Below the pieces are notes generated by a model. It was not told the origin of the DNA. It searched no databases and was given only the letters and a program-made list of their open reading frames with translations. From an uncultured Collinsella sp. (GTDB lineage Bacteria; Actinomycetota; Coriobacteriia; Coriobacteriales; Coriobacteriaceae): 64,000 nt of DNA. The DNA lies in contig URYW01000002.1 of the NCBI GenBank assembly GCA_900552145.1, positions 6,775 to 70,774 on the forward strand, given 5' to 3'. The translations under genes and the position numbers were made by a program. Shown here piece after piece: positions 8,150 through 15,671 of the stretch (the first letter of the stretch is position 1; the number at the start of each line of letters is the position of its first letter).

Positions 8150-11100
8150 GCGCCTCACCGCACCCCTGCGCCTTGGCGTTCATGATGAGCATCTGAAGAC
8201 GGTTCTCCACGTTGGCGAAGCTCACGTCGGGATCGTAGTCGAGCGGCAGGAACTGCGTCGTGGGATACTGCTCCTTGAGCGCATGGATGAGCCCGCGCCC
8301 CACGACATGGTTGGGCAGACACCCGAACGGCTGCAGGATCACGAAGTTGCGGCAGCCGCGCTTGGCGTGCTCGAGGATCTCCGCCGGAATCAGCACGCCC
8401 TCGCCCGCATCGAACGTATGGTGCAGGATCTTATCGCTCGCGCGCACGAGCTCGGGCATGCGCGTCGGCGGCTCGTAGAGCGGGCTCGCCGCGCCCAGGC
8501 GGTCGCAACGGTCGTGCGCGAGCTCGAACAGGTTGTCCGCCGTGGCGTACCAGGCCTTTTCGGGCAGCGACAGGTCGACGTGGAACTCGCGCGACTGCGC
8601 ATGCTTGTAGAAATAGGTCTTGCGGATCACGTCGGTCATGCGCGCCTCGATGACCTCGAGCCCGTTGTCCTCGAGGTAGCGCTCGATCTCGTGGTTGGCG
8701 CCGAGATGGAAATTGAGCAGGTACTCGCCCACGATGAGAACGGTCGGATGCGGGTTCGAGCGGTCGTACGGAACGGCGTCCATGATCGCAAGCGCGCGTT
8801 TGAAGCCCGTCGCCTGGCCTCTCAGCCCGGAGCGCTCCATGCCCTCGATAACCTCATCGAGCGCGCGGTCGAACGCAGCGTCCGCCGCGCCCTTCTCGAG
8901 CTCGTAGGGACGGATGCGCCTAAGCATGGCCTCGAGGGCATCGATCATGGGAAGACCGTAGGCGATCTGGATGCTCGGGCCAAGGCCGAGCTTGAAGCCC
9001 GGATGCGCATTGTGGGCATCGACGTCGTCGTTGGTGAGCACCGGGACATAGTCGTATCCCGCGTCGTCGAGCGCGCGGCGCAGCAGGGGCATGTAGTGCG
9101 TCAGGCGGCAGTCGCCGATATACTTGCCAGTCACCACGGCGACGTCGTGCGGGTCGTACTTACCGCTCTCGAGTGCCGCGAGCGCCTCGCCGATCACGAT
9201 TTGCGCGGGGAAGCAGATGTCGTTGTGCACATAGCGTTTGCCCAGGCGGATGGCATCCTCGCGCCCGATATCAAGGGCCTCGGCGCGCACGCCCTGATTG
9301 CGCATCGCTGCGGTCATGAGCCTGCAGAACGCATGGGAGGTGTTGGGGACCAGCGCGATCTTGTCGTGCCGGTCGCGCTTGGTGTACTTGACCTTATACG
9401 GGTCGTCGAGCGGATGGACCGCGTGCACCCGGGCGCCCTCGGCACGCTCCTCCGCGCGACGACGGTTGACCGACTCGATAAACGAACGCACGCGAATGCC
9501 CATGGGACCGGCGACGTCGCTCTCATCGAGCTTGATCATCATCGGAACCTTGGAGCCCATCTCGCCCATCATGCGCGCGATCTCGTCGGTGAGATACGCA
9601 TCGTGGCCGCAGCCGAAGCTGCCCATCTGCACGAGCTCGAGCTCGGGCGTCGATGCGACGATGACCGCACACGACAGCATGCGCGCATGGTAGTTGTTCA
9701 CGATGTCGATGCGGCTGTTGGAAAGATCGACGTTGCAGACCCCCGGCACCGCATCGGGCGTCAGCACGGGGATGCCGCGCTCAGAGAAGAGCTTGGGCAG
9801 CCCGTGGTTGACCAGCGGGTCGTTGTGGTACGGGCGCGAAGCGATCACCACCGCGTAGCCGCCGTCCTCGCGCACGTTCTCGAGCACCTGCCTGCCGCGC
9901 AGCTGCAGCTGGTTCTCAAACGTCTGCTGCGCGCGGTCCGCCTGCTCGGTCGCCTTGGCAACCAGGTCGGCATCGATATCGAAGGTCTCCTTGCACCACG
10001 CCTTGAGCTGGCGGTTTCGGTCGCCCTCGTCGTACCAGTGGAACAGCGGCGTATCGAACGGAACGCCGAAACGCTCCTCCGGGTTATCGGAATTGCGCAT
10101 CACGTAGGGGTATCCCTTTACGACGGCGCACATCCACTCGCTGGTAGAGGCGGTGTTTTCGGTGGGCACCGTCGTGATGATGGGCATGAAGATGCGGTCG
10201 ACGCCGGCGTCGACGAGATTGCGGATGTGCCCGTGGACGAGCTTGGCCGGGAAGCACACGGTGTCGGATGTGACGTGCGCCAGACCGCGCTCGTACATCG
10301 CCTTGGTGCTGCGTCCCGAGACGCGCACCTTAAAGCCGAGCGTGCTGAAGAACGTCGACCAGAACGGCATGGTGTCCCAGAACTCGAGCACACGGGGAAT
10401 GCCGATCGTGACATCGCGCCCCCCGCAAACGGGAACCGTGGGGCACGACTCGAACAGCAGCTTCTCGCGGTCGACAAAGAGATTGGGGGCAGCCGCGGTC
10501 CGGTCGCGCCCCGTGCCGGGTGCCTGTGCCTCGCAAGCACCCTGCGGACGCAGCTCCTCCGCCGCGGGAACCTCGCGCACGAGCTCATCCCATGAGATGG
10601 CGCCGCCGCGCGGGCAGCGATTGCCCGTGACGTAAAGCGAGCCGTCGCCAAATGCCACGACCGCGCGCTGGCAGCGGTTGTTGCACCGACGGCAGGTAAC
10701 GCCGCCGAACTCGCGCTGCTCGAAGCGCTCCCCGGCATCGAGCCCGATAAACGACGTGCCGGCGTCGCCCTTGCGGCATTCCTCGCGCGCGAGCAGGGCG
10801 ATACCGATAGCGCCCAGCAGCCCCGGGTGGGGCGCACGCGTGACGGGTTTGCCCAGATACTGCTCGAATGCGCGCAGCACCGCGTCGTTTCGGAACGTGC
10901 CGCCCTGGACGACGACTTTGTCGCCCAGACGGTTGAGATTTGAAACGCGAATGACCTTGGTGAACACGTTCTCGATAATCGAACGGCAGAGACCGGCCAT
11001 GATGTCGCCCGGACCCTTACCGCGCCGCTGCTCGGAAACGACGCTGCTGTTCATGAACACCGTGCAGCGGCTGCCGAGAACGGCGGGGGCTTTGGACGAA

Positions 11101-12572
11101 AATGCCTCGGTCGCGATATCCTCAACGGCTATTCCGAGGTTTTTGGCAAAACCCTCGAGGAACGAGCCGCAGCCCGCAGAGCACGCCTCGTTGACGACGA
11201 TATCGGTCAGCACGCCGTGGTTGAGCCAGATGGCCTTCATATCCTGCCCGCCGATGTCGAGCACGAAGGTCGCATCGGGAACGCATGCGCACGCGGCGCG
11301 GGCGTGCGCGACCGTCTCGACCGTATGGTAGTCGGCGTGGAACGCGCGCGCGAAAAGCTCCTCGCCGTATCCCGTGGTGCCCACGGCATCGATCGCAAGC
11401 GTGACTCCCGCTGTCTCCCAGCGGTTCTTCAAGCTGACAAGACCCTGTTGGGCGACGTCGAGCGGTCTGCCGTTATTAGACGCGTAGAACGAATCGACAA
11501 GCTCACCCGCCTCATCGACCAGGGCGAACTTGGTCGTCGTGCTCCCCGAATCGATACCGAGCGTCACACGCACCGTCTCTCCGGGCGCATACGCATCCGG
11601 ACCCTTTGCCGGCGTCTCTTTGCCATGGCGTGCCGTAAAATCCGCCTGCTCGGCAGGTGTGGCAAAAAAGGGCTGGGCAAGACGTCCCTCCCCGCTTGCG
11701 GGCGCGACCGTCTCGAGCTTATCCAGCCGGACAAAAGCGTCGGGAAGGTCGATCGGTTGGGACGATGCGAACATGTCGGTCAGCGACAGGGCGGCACCGC
11801 GCGCGACCATGATCTGCGGATCGCGCGGGACGATAACCTGATCGTCCGATAGATTCAGTTGCTCCCGGAACACGCGGACCAGCGTGGGGTTGTAGGCGAG
11901 CGTACCGCCCTCGAAGATTACCGGCGGCTCGATGTCGATACCCTGGGCCAGACCGCCGATCGTTTGGCGGGCGACCGCGTGAAGCGCCGAAAGCGCCAGG
12001 TCGGTGGTAGGAATGCCCTCGTTGAGCAGCGGCTGGATATCGGTCTTTGCGTACACGCCGCAGCGGCCCGAGACCTCGTGGACGGTCGTTCCCCGGCTTG
12101 CGAGCTGCTCGAACTCGCCCGATTCGGTGCCGACCCCCATGAGCTTTGCCATCTCGTCGATAAATGCACCGGTACCGCCTGCGCACGAGCCGTTCATGCG
12201 CATGTCGGCAACCTCGATGTCTCCCTTATCGTTGGTGCGGAAGAAGATCATCTTGGCGTCTTGGCCGCCCAGCTCGATGGCGCAGCGCGTCTGCGGATAG
12301 AACCTGCTGATCGCGAGCGCGTTGGCGACCACCTCCTGAACGTACGAGGCGCCCAGCGCGGTCGCGATATCGCGCGCACCCGAGCCGGTCACCGCAACGC
12401 GCAGCGACTCATGGGGAAAGCGCTCGGCGAGCTCGCCGAGCATGGCGCGCACGCTCGCTGTCTGACACGCCCCGTGGCGGCGATATCCCCACCACGCCTC
12501 GGTCATATCCTCGTGCATCGCGTAAACTTTGGTCGTCGTCGACCCTACGTCCAGTCCTACTAGCAACGCCAT
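8133..12572 (-). CDS. Acyl-CoA dehydratase activase-related protein (double HgdC/BadF type, Fe-S)
   Basis: This 1479-residue protein joins two ASKHA-fold activase domains to a long region related to the 2-hydroxyacyl-CoA dehydratase catalytic subunits. Domain 1 (1-270) has the ATPase loop DVGSTTTK and the cluster cysteines Cys130 and Cys171; domain 2 (335-600) has DSGSTTTK, Cys464 and Cys503. A four-Cys site follows (627, 630, 634, 653), then the DUF2229-like region from about 700 and a second dehydratase-like part with HNDICFPA near 1125. HgdC-type activases use ATP to push a low-potential electron into a dehydratase. Related two-part systems carry double-cubane clusters, but the substrate of these giant fusions is unknown. 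The ATG at 12572 has a GGAG ribosome site. It forms an operon with the TetR gene. Confidence 0.85.
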   Translation of the reverse strand: MALLVGLDVGSTTTKVYAMHEDMTEAWWGYRRHGACQTASVRAMLGELAERFPHESLRVAVTGSGARDIATALGASYVQEVVANALAISRFYPQTRCAIELGGQDAKMIFFRTNDKGDIEVADMRMNGSCAGGTGAFIDEMAKLMGVGTESGEFEQLASRGTTVHEVSGRCGVYAKTDIQPLLNEGIPTTDLALSALHAVARQTIGGLAQGIDIEPPVIFEGGTLAYNPTLVRVFREQLNLSDDQVIVPRDPQIMVARGAALSLTDMFASSQPIDLPDAFVRLDKLETVAPASGEGRLAQPFFATPAEQADFTARHGKETPAKGPDAYAPGETVRVTLGIDSGSTTTKFALVDEAGELVDSFYASNNGRPLDVAQQGLVSLKNRWETAGVTLAIDAVGTTGYGEELFARAFHADYHTVETVAHARAACACVPDATFVLDIGGQDMKAIWLNHGVLTDIVVNEACSAGCGSFLEGFAKNLGIAVEDIATEAFSSKAPAVLGSRCTVFMNSSVVSEQRRGKGPGDIMAGLCRSIIENVFTKVIRVSNLNRLGDKVVVQGGTFRNDAVLRAFEQYLGKPVTRAPHPGLLGAIGIALLAREECRKGDAGTSFIGLDAGERFEQREFGGVTCRRCNNRCQRAVVAFGDGSLYVTGNRCPRGGAISWDELVREVPAAEELRPQGACEAQAPGTGRDRTAAAPNLFVDREKLLFESCPTVPVCGGRDVTIGIPRVLEFWDTMPFWSTFFSTLGFKVRVSGRSTKAMYERGLAHVTSDTVCFPAKLVHGHIRNLVDAGVDRIFMPIITTVPTENTASTSEWMCAVVKGYPYVMRNSDNPEERFGVPFDTPLFHWYDEGDRNRQLKAWCKETFDIDADLVAKATEQADRAQQTFENQLQLRGRQVLENVREDGGYAVVIASRPYHNDPLVNHGLPKLFSERGIPVLTPDAVPGVCNVDLSNSRIDIVNNYHARMLSCAVIVASTPELELVQMGSFGCGHDAYLTDEIARMMGEMGSKVPMMIKLDESDVAGPMGIRVRSFIESVNRRRAEERAEGARVHAVHPLDDPYKVKYTKRDRHDKIALVPNTSHAFCRLMTAAMRNQGVRAEALDIGREDAIRLGKRYVHNDICFPAQIVIGEALAALESGKYDPHDVAVVTGKYIGDCRLTHYMPLLRRALDDAGYDYVPVLTNDDVDAHNAHPGFKLGLGPSIQIAYGLPMIDALEAMLRRIRPYELEKGAADAAFDRALDEVIEGMERSGLRGQATGFKRALAIMDAVPYDRSNPHPTVLIVGEYLLNFHLGANHEIERYLEDNGLEVIEARMTDVIRKTYFYKHAQSREFHVDLSLPEKAWYATADNLFELAHDRCDRLGAASPLYEPPTRMPELVRASDKILHHTFDAGEGVLIPAEILEHAKRGCRNFVILQPFGCLPNHVVGRGLIHALKEQYPTTQFLPLDYDPDVSFANVENRLQMLIMNAKAQGCGEAHGETA

Positions 12573-12621
12573 AATGCTCCGTCTCTCGCATTTTTCCTGC
12601 TAGAGATATACCACTCTACGT

Positions 12622-12642
12622 AATACAACAGACTGTTGTATT
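12622..12642. promoter_or_regulatory. Perfect palindromic operator upstream of the activase-TetR operon
   Basis: AATACAACAG-A-CTGTTGTATT is a perfect inverted repeat with 10-bp arms and a single central base, 50 bp upstream of the activase start. A possible minus-strand -10 box (TATATC) lies just downstream, so a bound protein would cover the -35 region. The TetR encoded at the end of the operon is the likely ligand; this is inference from position and symmetry. Confidence 0.7.
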
Positions 12643-12654
12643 TAAACTCCGTAT

Positions 12655-12688
12655 AAAAAGCGGCTGCCGAAACGCTTCAGCAGCCGCC
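12655..12688 (-). terminator. Terminator of the DUF2798 gene
   Basis: The stem GCGGCTGC (12660-12667) with GCAGCCGC (12680-12687) is followed on the minus strand by CTTTTTATAC. It insulates the DUF2798 gene from the activase promoter. The 160 bp between this hairpin and the DUF2798 stop show no other feature. Confidence 0.75.
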
Positions 12689-12853
12689 GAATGCACCAAC
12701 AGATTGTTCTGCGCGCTAGCACGTCGGGCAACGGAGCAGCACGGGCCCTCCGGTCATGCGCACCGCTCACGCCGGCGATGTCGCCGAGAGAGCTATCCAC
12801 GCTTAGGGCTCCAACCAAGCAAGTCGCCCGCGCTCAGCAGGTCCCTAAGCGAG

Positions 12854-13402
12854 CTACTCGCATTCAGGAGCCATAGCCTGCTCCAAGAGCTCGGCATGCT
12901 CCTCCTCGAAAACCGTCCCCACAGGGAAGGCGCGACGGAAGACGAAGTGGGAAATCGGACCGGCTACCAAAAGGTTCCACGGCAGCGCCATCACAAAATT
13001 ATGCGGGATGTTGATCATCCAGATCGCGGGCACGGAATACAGGTTCGCAAGGATGCCGCCGGGCATGTGCGTCAGACCCTCGCAGGCACCGTACAGCGAC
13101 ATGATGATGACCATGGGAACGACCATGCAGGAGCTGACGGCGAGCGTCATGGCAAGCGGCGAGCTCTTGCCCGGCGTGACCAAGTACTTAAAGGCGAAAC
13201 CCTTGGCGAGCGGGCTGGCGACGAACCAGTCGCAGCACATGGCAAAAATGTAGGCAACGGGGAAGCCGAGCCACGCAGCGGCAACGACCTCGCCGTTGAT
13301 GGCCCCGTGCTGCAGGGCAACGTTGTAGATGCTCATCCAGAGCACCATGCAAAAGCACATGATAAAGGTGAACAGCAGGCTCTCTCGTTTGTTGATAGGC
13401 AT
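12854..13402 (-). CDS. DUF2798-type small membrane protein
   Basis: The 182-residue protein has four predicted membrane helices arranged as two similar halves, starting near ESLLFTFIMCFCMVLW (residue 6) and MTLAVSSCMVVPMVII (residue 80). This matches the DUF2798 repeat family of unknown function. The C-terminus is short and acidic. ATG at 13402 is chosen because an upstream AAGGAA can serve it; a start at 13447 would add an unrelated basic leader. It stands alone, bounded by strong hairpins on both sides. Confidence 0.7.
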   Translation of the reverse strand: MPINKRESLLFTFIMCFCMVLWMSIYNVALQHGAINGEVVAAAWLGFPVAYIFAMCCDWFVASPLAKGFAFKYLVTPGKSSPLAMTLAVSSCMVVPMVIIMSLYGACEGLTHMPGGILANLYSVPAIWMINIPHNFVMALPWNLLVAGPISHFVFRRAFPVGTVFEEEHAELLEQAMAPECE

Positions 13403-13448
13403 GAAGGGCAGATTCCTTTCTGTGTTGCGTCGCGGCACCGCCAACAAA

Positions 13449-13497
13449 AACGGGCGGGCGAGATGGAGTTACTGGGACTTCATCTCGCCCGCCCGTG
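13449..13497 (-). terminator. Strong minus-strand terminator
   Basis: A perfect 16-bp stem (13450-13465 with 13481-13496) is followed on the minus strand by TTTTTGTTGG. It lies between the ThrE-like gene and the DUF2798 start, so it ends the exporter transcript or acts in the DUF2798 leader. Together with two further hairpins it fills the 312-bp gap. Confidence 0.8.
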
Positions 13498-13611
13498 TTA
13501 CGCGCGTCTGCGACTACTTATGTGGTGGAACTACCCTAACACGAACGGCGCGCGCTTCGTAAGCGTTGAGTTTGTGAAGATGCAGGGCACCGATAATCCC
13601 CCGACCCCATA

Positions 13612-13678
13612 AGTTGCGGTGGAATACGGACTGTTTTGACCCTTTAAGCAGCAATTCAGTCCCTATTTCACCGCAACT
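13612..13678. repeat. Long imperfect hairpin element
   Basis: Arms of 22 bp (13612-13633 and 13657-13678, AGTTGCGGTGGAATAC... and complement with two mismatches) enclose a 23-base loop. The right arm carries CAGTCCC. It sits next to the CCTGTCCC hairpin at 13682 and may be a diverged member of the same dispersed family. Confidence 0.6.
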
Positions 13679-13681
13679 CAT

Positions 13682-13714
13682 TTGGTGCAAAGTAACCTGT
13701 CCCCCTTGTACCAA
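13682..13714. repeat. CCTGTCCC-loop hairpin abutting the ThrE-like stop codon
   Basis: TTGGTGCAAAG pairs with CTTGTACCAA across the loop TAACCTGTCCCC. The element ends at the base before the stop codon of the exporter gene. Similar hairpins are found at 21383, 46795, 49435, 52055, 54300 and 54381. Confidence 0.6.
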
Positions 13715-15283
13715 TTAGCTGGTGTGGCGCCAGCGAGGGTCGGTGAGCGTACGCGCCACACCCAGTCCAACGGGCAGAAACGCTACGATGAGCACTGCGC
13801 GCACAAACCAGCCGAGCATATTGACCGTGTCGAAGGTGCACATGTAATACATCGAGCGATACAGATACAAGCCCGGCACCATAATGACAATCGAAGGCAC
13901 CGTGAGGGCGATGCGCGGGTAGGTGAGCTTGACTTCAGCCAAGCTTGCGAGCAGCCCCGATACCAGCGCGCCGATAAACGCTGCTGCCTCGGGAGGCATT
14001 CCCGTGCTGAGGCCCAGGAAGGGAATCATCGTCGGCGCATCGACAAGGGTCAGACGCAGGGTATTGGACACGGCGCCGATCAACCCAGCTGCCGCGGCCA
14101 TCTTTACCGGGCTGTTGAACATCACCGAGAAGCCGAATACGCCAACGAAGCTCATCACCACGCGCAGGAGCGTAAGGGCAAGCGGCGAAAGGCCCAGTGG
14201 GGCAAAGTCGTCCGGCGCCAGGCCAACACACTCGGCAACCATCCAACCTACGAGGGTCGCCATCACAATAATCGATACGGCATATGAAAGGCGCTCGATA
14301 CCGCTTCGCATGTCGAGCTTAGCGATGTCGAGGCCTGCCGTAATGAGTGGAAAGCCGGGAATCACAAAGAGCATGGCGCCGATATAGCCTTCTTGGTGCG
14401 ACATTGCCCCCGGTATGACCTGGCCAAGGCCGAGCAATGCCAGCAGATACGAAACGCAAGCGAGCGCAACGCCGGTCGTCAGCGCGCTGAACTGACCAAG
14501 GCCTTGCTTGAGAATATGGGAGCGGGCAAAGTTGCCGACACCCGCGCCCACGAACGCGCAGGCCATCTCGATAGGGCCGCCGCCGAGCAAAAAAACGAAG
14601 GCGCCACAGGCGCAGGCCGCCGCAAGGCCCTGTTGCCAAGGCGCGTAATCAGGTTTTGAACTCTCAACGGTCTTGAGCATCTCGTGATACTCGTGCACCG
14701 TGAAGCGACGACCATAGGTCTCGATTTCCTTGAGGAAACTCTCCATCATCCAAATGCGATGGGTATTGACGCCCGTTGTGGGCAAGCTGACGACCTCATT
14801 AAAGCAGTGACCATCTTCGATGCAGGTGCACTCAAACGACAGAAGACTTAAGTCAACGTGGATGGTGACACCGAGTACGGCGGCAACACGATTCATGGTA
14901 TCGCGCACGCGCCAGGCACCCGTTCCGCTTGCCAGCATAAGCATGCCGGTGCGGCAGATGATGGATGATTTATCGGTGAGCGGCGCATCGACGGCAAGCT
15001 CATCGCCTGCCGTCACGATCTGGTGCCAGTCAGTTTTCATATGGAGCGCGCCGGCACGAACGCCGTGGTGCATGGGGGCTCTCGAAAGCAGCGAGTTAAG
15101 GCGCGAAGGCTGTGAGGGCTCTGCCGATTCGCCCTCGTCCTCGTCGGGCTCTTCATCGACCAGATCAAAGGAATCAAGCGGCGCTGGCTCGCGACGGTCG
15201 ATCAGCTCCTCGTCCTCATCATCAAAGTAGTTGAACTGATCGAGCATGTCCTCTTCGATTGCGCGCTCGCTCGCGTCGTCCAT
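13715..15283 (-). CDS. Threonine/serine exporter family protein (ThrE, DUF1212)
   Basis: The 522-residue protein has the two-part ThrE layout: a soluble domain (about 70-205), which in this family resembles a hydrolase-like module, then about ten membrane helices (215-510) with the repeated GL..AxxFIGA pattern. The first 65 residues are strongly acidic (DDEDEEL, DEEPDEDEGE) and probably disordered. Family members export threonine and serine, or act in proton-coupled organic-acid export in some bacteria. The ATG at 15283 follows AAGGGAG. No partner gene adjoins it. Substrate remains open. Confidence 0.8.
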   Translation of the reverse strand: MDDASERAIEEDMLDQFNYFDDEDEELIDRREPAPLDSFDLVDEEPDEDEGESAEPSQPSRLNSLLSRAPMHHGVRAGALHMKTDWHQIVTAGDELAVDAPLTDKSSIICRTGMLMLASGTGAWRVRDTMNRVAAVLGVTIHVDLSLLSFECTCIEDGHCFNEVVSLPTTGVNTHRIWMMESFLKEIETYGRRFTVHEYHEMLKTVESSKPDYAPWQQGLAAACACGAFVFLLGGGPIEMACAFVGAGVGNFARSHILKQGLGQFSALTTGVALACVSYLLALLGLGQVIPGAMSHQEGYIGAMLFVIPGFPLITAGLDIAKLDMRSGIERLSYAVSIIVMATLVGWMVAECVGLAPDDFAPLGLSPLALTLLRVVMSFVGVFGFSVMFNSPVKMAAAAGLIGAVSNTLRLTLVDAPTMIPFLGLSTGMPPEAAAFIGALVSGLLASLAEVKLTYPRIALTVPSIVIMVPGLYLYRSMYYMCTFDTVNMLGWFVRAVLIVAFLPVGLGVARTLTDPRWRHTS

Positions 15284-15391
15284 CCCGGTGCTCCCTTCCT
15301 ATCGACTAACCCCCATCCTAGACAGCGACGGCTAAAGGAAACATAAAAGAGACGGCTGTCATGCGAGCCATGTGCGCAATAGCCATTAAGT

Positions 15392-15491
15392 AGTCATTGG
15401 GGACGTTCTTAAACGGCTAGTCGTTTAAGAACGTCCCCAATGACTGGACTGTACCCAAGTGCCGGCACAAGAGGAACGTCCCTAAGTGCCA
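15392..15491. repeat. Two GAACGTCCC hairpin units
   Basis: The first unit is a perfect 24-bp inverted repeat (15392-15415 with 15422-15445) around a 6-base loop, containing GGGGACGTTC in its arm. A second, decayed unit at about 15455-15491 repeats GGAACGTCCCTAAGTGCC. Both lie in the 388-bp gap between lysS and the exporter gene and code for nothing visible. Confidence 0.6.
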
Positions 15492-15528
15492 ACCAGGGCA
15501 ACACCGCAGATAGAGGACGGACAGCGAG

Positions 15529-15626
15529 CGACGTCCAGAGCGAACAAGTTGGCATGAAAAAGGCAAGGCATAGACCTTCTGGTCATGCCTTGCCTTTTGA
15601 ATGACAAATTGTCGCTCTGGACGTCG
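15529..15626 (-). terminator. lysS terminator nested inside an outer inverted repeat
   Basis: The inner hairpin (15558-15576 with 15581-15598, AAAAGGCAAGGCATAGACC and complement) ends in a T run on the minus strand and suits lysS. It is enclosed by an outer inverted repeat of 18-19 bp (15529-15547 with 15609-15626, CGACGTCCAGAGCGA and complement), giving a 98-bp cruciform. The outer arms are not needed for termination and may mark a mobile element. Confidence 0.65.
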
Positions 15627-15639
15627 CGCAGCGTCGAGC

Positions 15640-15669
15640 GGTTACGGCGTTTGGTAAAACGCCGTAACC
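15640..15669. repeat. GTTACG-type hairpin at the lysS stop
   Basis: A perfect 13-bp stem (GGTTACGGCGTTT, 15640-15652, with 15657-15669) has the loop GGTA and ends two bases before the lysS stop codon. A sister copy lies at 20157-20184, next to the dtd stop. Confidence 0.7.
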
Positions 15670-15671
15670 CC

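Noticed and set aside
15529..15626. Insertion sequence ends suggested by the outer inverted repeat
   Set aside because: Only 98 bp in total and no transposase; kept as a nested terminator and repeat instead.
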